Shown: in pieces, positions 1 to 9,760 of the stretch
Layout of the letters: every line of letters begins with the position of its first letter
How positions within the stretch are numbered: the first letter of the stretch is position 1
From: Symbiodinium natans
Lineage: Eukaryota; Sar; Dinophyceae; Suessiales; Symbiodiniaceae
Assembly (NCBI GenBank): GCA_905221605.1
Contig: CAJNDS010000597.1
Location: 43,171-107,170 of the forward strand
DNA length: 64,000 nt
Direction of reading: 5' to 3'
The notes under the pieces: generated by a model
Databases searched by the model: none
What the model was told of the DNA's origin: nothing
What the model saw: only the letters and a program-made list of their open reading frames with translations
Translations under genes and position numbers: made by a program

Positions 1-2690
1 AAGAAGATGTCCGAATTCTGTTTGCTTCACTTGCATGATCTCTTTTGAATGTAGTTCTGAATTTATATATTCCCATGATGACCAATACGTTCTCATCTTG
101 ATGCCGGTCCATTGACGAGATAATGCTTTGAATTCTAAGCGGCATTTCCGGCAAAGTCAAAATGCTCGCTTAGGCTTAGGATTCCGTCGGCCTTTGTTAG
201 CTTTGGTAGTGTGGCTTGAACTTGCAGCGAACGTGAGCATGTGAACCTAGTAGCATGTGCTTAGCAGCAGCATGAAGCAGTTTTTGCATGTTTTCTTTGC
301 ACTCGGCTGATTTTGCGACACGTTTGAAGAGAGTTTTGTACTGTGTACAAGTAGCTGGAACAGCGAATTCGGGGATCATGGTTTTCGCGATGGTTTTTGG
401 AACCAGCGAATTCGGGGACCATGGTATTTACGATGGTTTTGGAACCGGCGAATTCGGGGACCGTCGCTTTTGAAACCAGCGAATTCGGGGACCATGGTGT
501 TTGCGATGGGTAGCTCTAAGATGTCAGCAGATCATGTGGGCTCAGCATTTTGCACCCACCCTCCACTCCCAAGTCAGTATCTGTTGTGCATCCTTCAGGA
601 TGCCACTCACTGTCACTTCAAGTGTGTATGGCCTGGCAGTGCAGCTCCCAGAGGCGCTCGGTCGCACTAGCTTCCCCCTGGTGTGGGCTCCTGTTTTTCC
701 TGGCCTTCGCATGTGGTGCAAGTGAGCGCTTTTGTGCGTGTTCGTACTATGCTACTTTCTTTTGCGTCAGCTCGTGCCTCAAGGGAGTACTTTTCATCAA
801 TCCGTGCAAATTCTCATTTTGTTGTAGCCCAGTGCCAGCTTTCCTTCCAGAAGCGGAGGATTTGTTCAGGCTTGCTGGATCTGGCGGGGGTCCTTTGCGT
901 TTCTTTAGCGTCGACTTTGCTACCACCACATCGAGTGAAAAGAAAGCGTTCGCAACGGGAATGTCGTGTGCAGTTGAGAGCTGGGGTGGCTGAACATGGT
1001 TTTGTACTAACTAACATGCACGGTGACTTACTTCGACTCTTGCTTTATTCAGCTTGGAGTGCCGGGACGAATAGCAGTTGCGTGCATCCTGAGTTCTTGC
1101 TTCCTGAAAGGCGCTCTGGACTATGAGCTTGGGCTTCAGGGCGACTGCCGATGATGCTCATGGCTGACGGCTCTCGTGTTGGCCATCCCTCTTCTAGTTT
1201 AAAACAAAAAGCAGCCTCATTCCGGACACCAAAAATGGGCCGTCGATTTTGGACTCCTTGAACGATGCAGAAGCCAGATCTGGCAGGAGACGTGCGGCAA
1301 ACCCGGAGGGCCCAGAGTCGACTATTGCATTTGAAGCAGGCGTTGTTGAAAGAGTTTGACGACGTCTTTTCGTTGAAAATTGACAGCAGATCGAGACAAA
1401 TTCAACCGCGCTAGTTGTTGATATAGCTGAAGCGCGCGATGCTGCTCCCCGTGAGGAATCGCATTTGTTCCTATCAAATGTGAACAAGCGATCGTCAATT
1501 CAAGATCACCCCCCTCGAAATTTGTTCCAAATCACATATTTTGGAACTTTCAAATTTATGGACTCTGTGGTGGCTACCGAGCCCTACGCTGCTGTCTGCG
1601 TGTGTCGAGTCACTACGTTTTTGATTTAACCGTCTGCCTGTTGGGCAAGGCTGCTGAAAAATGATGGGCATTGCTTGCGGGAAGGGATCATGGCTGGGAG
1701 GCCGCATGTTTTTTCGCTTGCAACGTTGTGGCTAGAAGTGCTTCTGGTAGTTTATGGCATTTAGGGGTTGGCATTTTTCTGTGGTCGTGGATGATCGTTG
1801 CATTGATGGTTTTGTAACGCATTCACGCTGACATACGTCATTCCCCAGCAAAGTTATGGATTTCAATGTCAAGGAAATCAACTAGCAATATGCACCTTCC
1901 ATGCGCAGTTAAGCAACAACCCCATCTCCTTACAACCCCATCTCCTTGCATCGTACCAAGACGCAGTAGCAGCTCGTAGCAAATGTATGTATGGCAGTAT
2001 GGTTCATGAGTTGTGGTTTCTTGATGGCAACGTGCCTACTGCAATCATGCGTCTTGAGCAGAAGTGCCGTTAGTTGTGTTGTATGGAGCCATGCATCATG
2101 GTCATCATGGCCATCATGGCCTTGGTTCGCAATGGGCAGATGACGACAAAGATTATATGTGCCTCCCGGCACTGCACGCCAAAAGTGACCAAGGGTCGCG
2201 TGTGGAGGGCAAGCGCGTTTACCCACGCGCAGACGTTGCTTGCCAAGGCGGGGCGTGACTTCGCATAGCCATCAAAGATGTGGCAATCACCGAGTCAAAT
2301 CCGTTCTTCACTTTCGTTGTCTAGTGCAGCTGTTTTCAAGAAGTGGTGTGTACACTGGAATTACAGCTTCCGTGCAACTGTGTCTTTCGCATGCTTCGCT
2401 TTTGATTTGCCAAAAAATGCAGAGGATCCGAATGTGGCAGCCTTTTGAAGAATGACATGTACGCCTGGCAGTTCCACTCCGCAGCCGGAGTTCACACGGC
2501 GCAGCAAAGCAAGGCATCCTTGCGAGTTTACTCTACGGAAGACCACAGCAAGCTTTACGACGCTCGGAGTACGTTGTGATGAAGTCGCGGTGATCGCAGT
2601 GATCGTTTTCTTTAGCTGGCTGTTTGTATCTGTTAGTGTGTTGCTGCACACTTGGAGAGCTGCACACGCTGCTTAAAGTCTTCGTAGAAG
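1..2690. other. Unassigned sequence without a supported gene
   Basis: Apart from the tandem repeat at 355-510 I see no reading frame with recognisable domains, repeat-conserved codons or a convincing splice structure. Short open frames on both strands overlap each other and look like chance. The sequence could be intergenic or intronic. Confidence 0.6.
355..510. repeat. 42-bp tandem repeat, four units
   Basis: Four units begin with GCGAATTCGGGGA at about 363, 405, 447 and 479. The first two intervals are 42 bp and the last is about 32 bp, so the fourth interval is shortened. The unit contains CCATGGTATTTACGATGG, which recurs with few changes in the repeat array at 32.3-32.9 kb. No function is evident. 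Confidence 0.85.
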
Positions 2691-2691
2691 C

Positions 2692-2739
2692 GGTGGCTAA
2701 TGGGGCTAATGCGGCCAATGCGGCTAATGCGGCTAATGA
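2692..2739. repeat. 9-bp minisatellite (GCGGCTAAT)n
   Basis: About five imperfect copies of GCGGCTAAT, which would read as Ala-Asn-Ala repeats in one forward frame. It is short and lies beside no recognisable coding domain. Confidence 0.8.
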
Positions 2740-3238
2740 CCGTCAGGACGGCCTGGCTGGGCGGCCGCATGTGACGGGACCCCCACGGCCATACGACACC
2801 CCGCGTCGCCGATTCCCGGGGGCCAATGTCTCACAAGTGGATGGGTTTCTTGGCCCTTGCGAGTCGCGTGAGCGTTTTTTATTGGGGGGGGATTTCTGGG
2901 GGATTTTGGGGGAGGTTTGGGATTTGCGCGATTTGGGGGAGGCTTCTGCGAGATGACATGACTCCATTGGCTTCGGAGCATCCCTCTCAGTACGGGGAGC
3001 TCTACAACGGAGCTGCTGGAGTCCATAAACATTGGCTTCTGAAGCCAAAGGCAGAAGAGCAAGGCGAAGTGCAACGCAGCCTCTTGGCTACGACACTGTG
3101 TGAAACACTGTATGACACTGAGTGTTGCTGTGCGCTTCGCATCTTCGCATCTTCGCATCTTGACTGGGGTGTTTGTCATGTTTGTTTTGCTTGTGCAGCT
3201 GTTTGTTAGCCGGTGAGGTGATTTGTGTGAGGCCTGTT

Positions 3239-3622
3239 AAGCCACTCCCTGAAACAGGCTGTGGTGGGGCAGGCCCGTCCCAAGTGGACGAGATTCTTTT
3301 GGGACGCGACATAGACGGGTCCACCACTTCGACGTTGAAGCAGCTGGAGTTTTCGAGGGGCGCAGCGGGTTGCAAGAGCATTGGTGTGGCTCCCAAGCTC
3401 ATGGGAAAGCGCTGCGTTCCAGGCGGCGCCTCGGAGGTGGACGAGCTCATTTGGGGCACGGATGTCGATGGCTCCTCGGATCCTGTGTTCTTAAAGGCCA
3501 AGGACCAGCTCTTCCGAGGGGCGGCCGGGGTGCCCGGGGCGGCAGTGGCCGGGGCGGGAGTCGGAAAGATGCCGCTGACCAGCCGAGGCCCGCAGGACCC
3601 TCGAAAAAGATTGAGACAGAAT
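3239..3622 (+). CDS. Exon-like region with two tandem copies of a ~51-residue repeat (cassettes A1, A2)
   Basis: I do not recognise the family. Two adjacent units each begin with S-x-V-D-E (SQVDEILLGRDIDG near 3279, SEVDELIWGTDVDG near 3432) and each has an F-x-R-G-A-A-G or L-F-R-G-A-A-G segment about 20-25 residues later. The same peptide returns at 4266 and 6260. The four copies differ mostly at third codon positions (GAC/GAT, GGG/GGC/GGT, ATA/GTC/ATC), which suggests selection on protein rather than a DNA satellite. The frame stays open from 3173 to 3802, but the exon edges are guesses; a possible 3' splice site follows at 3852-3867 (T-rich then GCGCAG). It may be part of a multi-exon gene running to about 8 kb, or a pseudogene. 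No start codon is assigned and the function is unknown. Confidence 0.4.
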
Positions 3623-4265
3623 GGCCGGGGGTATCTCTTTTTGTTTCTCCTCCCTTTGAAGAGGCCGGCGGCACTTGCCAGCAACAACGAGTGCACCGAG
3701 TGCCATACCAAGTGCCACACCGAGTGGGCCGAGCGAGAGCAAAGCCGAAGGTCGCCGGCACCTTGCAGGACCTGCGGGATCTGCAAAGAAAGAAGTAGCT
3801 GAAAGGGACATCTAAAAAGAACGGCTCTCTTTCTCTCTGAGACCTTTCTCGTGTTTTTGTGCGCAGGACCTGCAGATCGAGTGGCATTTTTGTTAGGCTC
3901 CGGCATGGGTCGGATTTTCACTTCTTCGCTCCTTCGCTGCTTCGTACTGCTTCGTACTGCTTCGCTGCCTTCGCTGCCTTCGTGCTTTGTCTCTTTGTTT
4001 TCTCCCATGTTCCCTTTCATGTTTCTTTGCTCCCTTTCACGCCCTGCTCTTGTCGCCTTGCCATTCTGGAAGGGAAGCCCGACAAAGGGAAGGAGGAGGA
4101 AAGCCAAACTTTGGGCCGTGGCCGTCGCCACATTCCGGCTACTAAGCTGCTGCACCGTCTGTAGCTGCACTGTAGCTGCACTGTCTGCCACTGCACTTTT
4201 GGTAGCTGCACTTTTGGTAGCTGCAGAGTTGTAGCTGCTCTTGAGTTTGTTTTTTGCAGTCCTAG

Positions 4266-4390
4266 GCTGTGGGAGCTTCTCGGGTGGATGACATTGTGCT
4301 GGGCAGAGACATCGATGGCCTGCGAAGGGACCGTTCTAGGGGCTTGATACGTCCTCCATATCTGTGTTTCCAACCCCGTGACAGGCCATC
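4266..4390 (+). CDS. Candidate exon, cassette A3 (AVGASRVDDIVLGRDIDG)
   Basis: An in-frame TAG at 4263-4265 doubles as an AG acceptor, so the coding stretch can begin at GCT (4266), after a pyrimidine-rich run at 4240-4257. It encodes A-V-G-A-S-R-V-D-D-I-V-L-G-R-D-I-D-G and ends at a consensus-like donor, GTAAGC, at 4391. Cassette A4 at 6260 starts at the matching residue, also directly after AG. This shared boundary is the strongest sign that these are exons. Function unknown. Confidence 0.45.
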
Positions 4391-4716
4391 GTAAGCTCTC
4401 AATTGTTCTCAAGATGGGGTTAAACTCAGTAAACACACACCGTCCAGAGGTGCCACAGGCCGTTGAGTAGAACTGTGCCAGTGCTGCCAGCGTCGGGTTT
4501 GTGGGGTTTTTTCTGCCAAACTCTGAATGTTAGAGGCTTGGGCCGTGGCTGAACCGGGGCTTTTAGCTCGGCTGGGCCTTCCGCAGACAAGCCTCCGCTT
4601 CCGAAATCAAGCCATCAGGAACCGGGTGTTGGGAAGTGAACTGAAGCTTTCGGGCCAATTCAAACTGGATGTTGCCAAGTTTCGGTGAAGTGGAGGATAG
4701 AGACCTGATGACTGCA

Positions 4717-4847
4717 CCCCCTAAACCCTTAACCCTAAACCCTATACCCTAAACCCTAAACCCTAAACCCTAAACCCTAAACCCTAAACCCTAAGCCCTA
4801 AGCTCTAAACCCTAAACCCTAAACCCTAAACCCTAAACCCTAAACCG
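4717..4847. repeat. Interstitial telomere-type array (CCCTAAA)n
   Basis: About 17-18 copies of CCCTAAA, the complement of TTTAGGG, with a few variants (CCTATAC, CCTAAGC). TTTAGGG is the plant-type telomere repeat also found in dinoflagellates. The run lies inside a 64-kb window with sequence on both sides, so it is interstitial here. It may mark a healed break, an ancient chromosome end or an assembly join. Confidence 0.9.
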
Positions 4848-5478
4848 TTTGACAACGGGTAATTAAACTGTTGAACTCAAACATCGTCTGATTTTGGTCT
4901 GTTGAAGCAAGGCCTGTGCTTCTGCATAATGGCCAAATCCTTTCTGAAAAATATTCCTCCCCCCCTCAGACTCGAGCCGGCTGGGAGGAAGCTAGAGGGG
5001 GGAGCGGGCCAAGGGGGGACGTGCAAATCGGATGGGCGCCATCCGTTTTTCGAGTCTAATCCCCACCTTCTGAGAAACGCGGGCATCCGCTGAAAGCTTG
5101 GGAAAGAGTTTTGGAGACGACAGGCTCGTGATGCGCATGATGCTGGCGTAAAAGGCGGCAAAAGTTGAGCCCTGAGCCCCGAGCCCCTGGAAGACTTTAG
5201 TTTGGCAGACTGGCAGACGCTCATCAGCTGCATTTGTGGGCAGACGAAACTGACGAAACTCCATGAAACAATGGCCTCAAGAACAAGTCATCTGCACGGA
5301 CCAGCTTGTGCGGAGGGAAAGGCAAGGAGGGCAACTGGGGGAGATGTCATATGTGTCACCTGAGCAACATGCCTCACATACCAACAGTTGTGCCCAACAT
5401 GTTGCCCAACATCTCCAAGTCTGACTCTGCAGTCTGCCTGATGTTCGCACTTTTTGGTGCTGTGCTGCTCGTTGCCAG

Positions 5479-5545
5479 GCTCCGCCCAGCAGTTTGCGCT
5501 CTTCGCCGACGCCGCAGGAGCCGAAGGAGCCCCGAGCGGTTGGGG
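5479..5545 (+). CDS. Candidate exon start, cassette B1
   Basis: After CGTTGCCAG a segment begins whose 17 bases TCCGCCCAGCAGTTTGC are identical to those at 6463, also just after a CAG (cassette B2). The following bases diverge. The frame could read S-A-Q-Q-F-A or P-P-S-S-L, and I cannot decide between them. The 3' edge is not visible. Listed because the acceptor-plus-core arrangement repeats in the same order as the A and C cassettes. Confidence 0.3.
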
Positions 5546-5689
5546 TGGTGTGTTAGCTGTTGCCTTTTCTTCTTCCCCACCCACCCCTTTTTCTTCGGTG
5601 TTTTGGGGTTGTTAAGAGGTTTACTGTTAGATGTGAAGAAAGCTCAACTCTTCTATTCGGAACTCTTCTCCCCGGTCTACTCCTCATCC

Positions 5690-5815
5690 CAGTGCCCAAC
5701 CCCAAAGTGACCCCACAACCCCCAAAGAGTTTTTTCGCCGGAGTGCCCAGCCCCAGAGTCTCCCTGGACCAACCCCAGAGAGCGAGTGTCCCCCGGGAGT
5801 GCCCAACCCCATTCT
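5690..5815. repeat. Minisatellite with GTGCCCAACCCC core
   Basis: Several imperfect copies of [AG]GTGCCCA[AG]CCCC, separated by 20-40 bp. The reverse complement, GGGGTTGGGCACTCC, is the core of the arrays at 51784-51860 and 53335-53525, so this is a dispersed family in the window. Confidence 0.75.
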
Positions 5816-5948
5816 ATCTCTACCATAGGGTGGGGATGTTCGAAGTAAACTAGTTTTGTTTTGTTTTCATGGTGTTTCCATTCTGTCTCATACAAGCGTG
5901 TTTTCTGAGTGGACCGTGACAGAGTTTCCCCGATGCCTTTTCTCGCAG

Positions 5949-6000
5949 GTGCCGCCGGGCGCCGCTGCGCCAGGGGAGCCCGGCTGTTGATCAACTCAAG
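5949..6000 (+). CDS. Candidate exon start, cassette C1 (AAGRRCA)
   Basis: CCTTTTCTCGCAG looks like a 3' splice site and is followed by codons for A-A-G-R-R-C-A-R-G. Cassette C2 at 7864 encodes A-A-G-R-R-C-A-G-N with synonymous differences (GCC/GCT, CGC/CGG, TGC/TGT). Short, with no visible 3' end and unknown function. Confidence 0.3.
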
Positions 6001-6259
6001 GAAAGAGATCTCTCCTCGCTGAAAGTTGTGATTCCAAAAAACGGGGACAGTTGCAGAAGATCCAGGGTCGTATGGGAAAAGGGCACACTGGCACACATGG
6101 CTGTGGCATCTGTGGCATTTGATGTGGCCATCACTCCTGAGGCCGGTGAGGAGAGCCGCTTGGAGGGCCGCCGCCACCTCCCCGCCAGGGCGCCCGAAAA
6201 ATCCAGTCAGAAAACACAGAGAAGATCGAGCACGTTCCTCAGTCGACTCTCTGTGAGAG

Positions 6260-6345
6260 GCCTTCGGTGCCTCCAGGGTGGACGACGTCGTCCTGGGGAA
6301 GGACATCGACGGTCAGCACCCCAGAGTGCCCCCGTGGCTGTCTGT
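6260..6345 (+). CDS. Candidate exon, cassette A4 (AFGASRVDDVVLGKDIDG)
   Basis: An in-frame TGA at 6254 and an AG at 6258-6259 precede GCC TTC GGT GCC TCC AGG, giving A-F-G-A-S-R-V-D-D-V-V-L-G-K-D-I-D-G, aligned residue for residue with cassette A3. The 3' edge is uncertain because a CT-rich run starts at about 6345. It supports a locus in which a short exon set was duplicated. Confidence 0.45.
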
Positions 6346-6460
6346 CCCGTTGGCTCTCTCTCTCTCTCCTCTCTCTCCGTCTTTCTCTTTCTCTTTCTCC
6401 GCTTTTCTTCTTTTGATGGGGTCTGATGTACTTCTCAGTTTTGAATGCTTGCCCTCTCAG

Positions 6461-6560
6461 GATCCGCCCAGCAGTTTGCCACCGCCGAAGTTGCAGGCAT
6501 CGAATGGAGGGTGCGGGGTTCCCCCGCCACACTTCCCCAAGGGGTCTAGGGTGCTCGGCA
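6461..6560 (+). CDS. Candidate exon start, cassette B2
   Basis: GCCCTCTCAG followed by GATCCGCCCAGCAGTTTGCC repeats the start of cassette B1. The frame that reads through A4 stays open here and gives a Pro- and Ser-rich stretch. The exact frame and end are uncertain. Confidence 0.3.
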
Positions 6561-6719
6561 GATGCTCTGCACATGCTCCGTCACCGTCACGTCAGAACCC
6601 CTTCACACGAAGGCCCACAAGACTTAGGAGATTGCAAGAGCTCAGCCAAGAGTTCAGCCAAGAACCTTGAGTGGCCGCCGCGCCGCCACGCAGCCGACCA
6701 GATGCAAACTTTCTTGGTA

Positions 6720-7262
6720 GCAAAATGGTAAAAGAGCAAAAAGAGTAAAAGAGTAAAAGGGTAAAAGAGCAAAAGAGTAAAGGAGTAAAAGAGTAAAAGA
6801 ACAAGAGCAGAAGAGTAAAAGAGAAAATCATAAGAATGGAAAATTGTAAAATAGTAAAGTAGCAAAAACGTAAAAAAGTAAAATAGCAAAAAGTACAAAT
6901 AGTAAAATAGTAAAATAGTAAAATAGTAAAATAGTAAAATAGCAAAATAGCAAAATAGCAAAATAGTAAAATAGTAAAATAGTAAAATAGTAAAATAGTA
7001 AAATAGTAAAATAGTAAAATAGTAAAATAGTAAAATAGTAAAATAGAAAAATAGAAAAATAGAAAATAGAAAAATAGTAAAATAGTAAAATTGTAAAATA
7101 GTAAAATAGTAAAATAGTAAAATAGTAAAATAGTAAAATAGTAAAATAGTAAAATAGTAAAATAGTAAAATAGTAAATTGTAAAATAGTAAAATAGTAAA
7201 GTAGTAAGATGATAAAATAGTAAAATGGTAAAACAGTAAAATAGTGAAATGACAAAATAAAA
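6720..7262. repeat. A/T-rich satellite, unit AAAATAGT
   Basis: More than 50 near-exact copies of the 8-bp unit AAAATAGT, with more variable units at both ends (AAAAGAGT, AAAATGGT). The long minus-strand Phe/Tyr/Leu-rich frames here are only translations of the satellite and should not be annotated. Confidence 0.95.
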
Positions 7263-7443
7263 TCTGGGTCCAGACGGCACAGGTGGGTTTTCGAGATGCA
7301 AGCTGCTGAGGGCGTAGAGGAAATCCTGGTAAATGTAAAGAAACGGAGGAGTTTTCTTTGGATTGCGTCAAAACAAGAAAATAGCAAACTCTTGGTCCAA
7401 GCGTCGAAGGTGGGTGTAGTAAAGCAAGTAGAATCCTGGTCCA

Positions 7444-7533
7444 ACATGCAAGGTTGGGTTTTCGAGATGCAAACTGCTTGGTGCCATGTATCTCGGGCGC
7501 CGGCTTTGCATCTCGAAACCCAACCTTGCATGT
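7444..7533. repeat. Inverted repeat, ~30-bp arms and 31-nt loop
   Basis: The arm at 7444-7473 (starting ACATGCAAGGTTGGG) is complementary to 7505-7533 apart from one unpaired T. A third, direct partial copy with the core TGGGTTTTCGAGATGCAA lies at about 7283. The structure could fold as a stem-loop in RNA or be a small foldback element. Confidence 0.8.
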
Positions 7534-7863
7534 CGGACGCCACAGTCCCCACACACGTCCGAAACAGCCCGAAACATCGGCTTAAAGGGGGGTGTGAAGC
7601 TGCAATCCAACAGCACTCAGCAGCCTCAGATTCAAACAAGGGAGCTCAAAGCACCAAACGTTCAGGAAGGAATTCCAATGTGGGAGGGCTTCGAGTTTGG
7701 AGTACGATGTGAACTGGGAGGCAGAGTTGCATCCTGAGATCTCCTATGGTCCCCTATGATTTCGTGATCCCCGCGTGAAGCGAGTGAGGCGAGTGAGGCG
7801 AGTGAAGCGAGTGAAGCGAGTGAAGCATGATGGGTCGAAGTCTCGCGAGATCTCGCGAGAGAG

Positions 7864-7960
7864 GTGCTGGCGCTGCCGGGCGGCGCTGTGCTGGGAACCC
7901 TGTGTCATCCGTGTTGGCTCTGAGTGTTTTTGCGCAGAACTCAGGTTGGGGTGGATCTTC
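7864..7960 (+). CDS. Candidate exon start, cassette C2 (AAGRRCA)
   Basis: After AG at 7862-7863 the sequence encodes G-A-A-G-R-R-C-A-G-N, matching cassette C1 with synonymous codon changes. A second acceptor-like motif (T-rich then GCGCAG) lies at about 7926-7938. Part of the proposed A-B-C exon series; function unknown. Confidence 0.3.
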
Positions 7961-8632
7961 GTGTACAGGGAAGACGGCACGTGGGGAGCCCGCAGAGCCG
8001 CAGAGCCTTCGAGCCTTCTCGCATCTTCTCGCCTTTGGGCGCTTTTCAGTGCCCGTGCCCTCACGTGCCCTCAAAATCTCAGGCGCCGCAGGAAGGAGGA
8101 CAGCGCTATGGACATGAGAGATGAACGCCAAACAAAATCTTGAGTGAGAGCTTTGTGAGAAAAGCAACATGACTGCTTGTCTTAGCTTTCTCCCAGTCGC
8201 TTTTTCTTTTTCGCTCTCTCCCTCTCTCCCTCTCTCCCCCTCTCTCCCCTCTCTCCCACTCACTCCCTCTCTGTTTTTCTTTCCGAACTCATTTCTGGCT
8301 CTTTCTCTTTTTCTGAGAGTGTGCCACTCGGAGATTTGAGGAGGCGATGCTGCGGGGCACCGGGCAGCGGGCCCAGAGCGGCTCTCTCTTCAGCCTTTGA
8401 GAAAGAGAAGTTTGGGTTGCAAGCTAGACGTGTTCTGTTTTTTGTTTTGCATGTTTGTGCTTTCCCTTGTAGTCTGTCTGCTGTGAGGCTCTCCCACGCG
8501 GCCTGGAGCGGCGGCTCCAAGAAGTTGCCGAGGGTTTCTTGTAAAAGAGCCGAATCCCAGAAGCAAAGCAGACTCAATGAAGAAACAAGACTCTCTCGAA
8601 CTCTCTCAAACTCTCCTCCCTCCTGCCTTTTT

Positions 8633-8670
<38 letters not shown>

Positions 8671-8904
8671 CCTCTCTCTCGAACGGGGAGGACCAAGAAC
8701 AGTAGGAGAATGTCCGTGTCTTCTCTCTGAGCTTAGCTCTCCTGAGTTCTCTAACTTTTAGAAAGTCTTCATTCTGAGCTTCTGTTCCCAAATTGCGGAC
8801 TCGCGAAGCTCGGAACAAGTTCTGGAGAGCAGGCTTAAAACTGGCCATGCCCGAGTTGTGAGAAAGGGCGCGGAAATTTTCCTTGTCGTTTCGGCTTCTC
8901 GCTT

Positions 8905-8993
8905 CACTGCACCCACTGCACTCACTGCACTCACTGCACTCACTGCACTCACTGCACTCACTGCACTCACTGCACTCACTGCACTCACTGCAC
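8905..8993. repeat. 10-bp tandem repeat (CACTGCACTC)n
   Basis: Eight to nine near-perfect copies of CACTGCACTC. Confidence 0.9.
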
Positions 8994-9429
8994 ACTCATT
9001 CTGGGTTTGGAGACATGCGCATCGTTGAGCGTTGTTGAGAATCTCGAGATTTCTCAAGCAGCGCAGCCGCAGCGGTGTTGCTGCTGACTTGCCGCAACTG
9101 CCCTTCGACCGCCATCAGTTCGACGCCCATCGGTTTCCAGGAGGTTCCCACACAGACGTAGCATGACGTCATGACAACTTGTTCACTACAGGTCTAGAAG
9201 ACGTGTCCTCTCCAGTTCAGTTCCTGAGATGCAGATTTGCTCGACGCCGCCGTAAGTCATCAAAAGGGGTCCTTAAAAGAGCGTTTTGGGTCGTTTCGCT
9301 CTACCTGTAGGCGAAAGTCCGAAGAGGAGAAGAGGCGAACATCGGATCGGGAGTGGAGCAGTGCTCCGTGATGTTCAGCTCCTTGCCGGCAAGATGAACA
9401 GCAGTGGAGTCTCTCCCCTACCCCTCCCC

Positions 9430-9541
9430 CTCCCCCCTCTCTCTCTCTCTCTCGCTCTCTTTCTCTCTCTTTATCTCTATCTCTATCTCTCGCTCTCTTT
9501 CTCTCTCTTTCTCTCTCTTTCTCTCTCTTTCTCTCTCTTTC

Positions 9542-9572
<31 letters not shown>

Positions 9573-9575
9573 CTT

Positions 9576-9619
<44 letters not shown>

Positions 9620-9627
9620 TCTCTTTC

Positions 9628-9658
<31 letters not shown>

Positions 9659-9760
9659 CTTTCTCTCTCTTTCTCTCTCTTTCTCTCTCTTTCTCTCTCT
9701 CTCTCCCTCCCTCTCCCTCCCTCCTCGACTCTCCCTCCTCGACTCTCTCACTCTCTCACT
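9430..9760. repeat. Long CT/TTTCTCTC microsatellite
   Basis: More than 300 bases of pyrimidine on the plus strand, mostly TTTCTCTC units. The polypurine-polypyrimidine composition could form triplex DNA. Shorter tracts of the same kind lie at 8635-8690. Confidence 0.95.

Noticed and set aside
3088-4191. A 367-codon minus-strand open frame
   Set aside because: It is the complement of the region carrying the A cassettes; forward-strand copies show synonymous conservation, while the minus-strand frame has no recognisable domain.
6587-7639. Minus-strand frames of 320-350 codons rich in Phe, Tyr, Leu, Ile
   Set aside because: They are translations of the AAAATAGT satellite.
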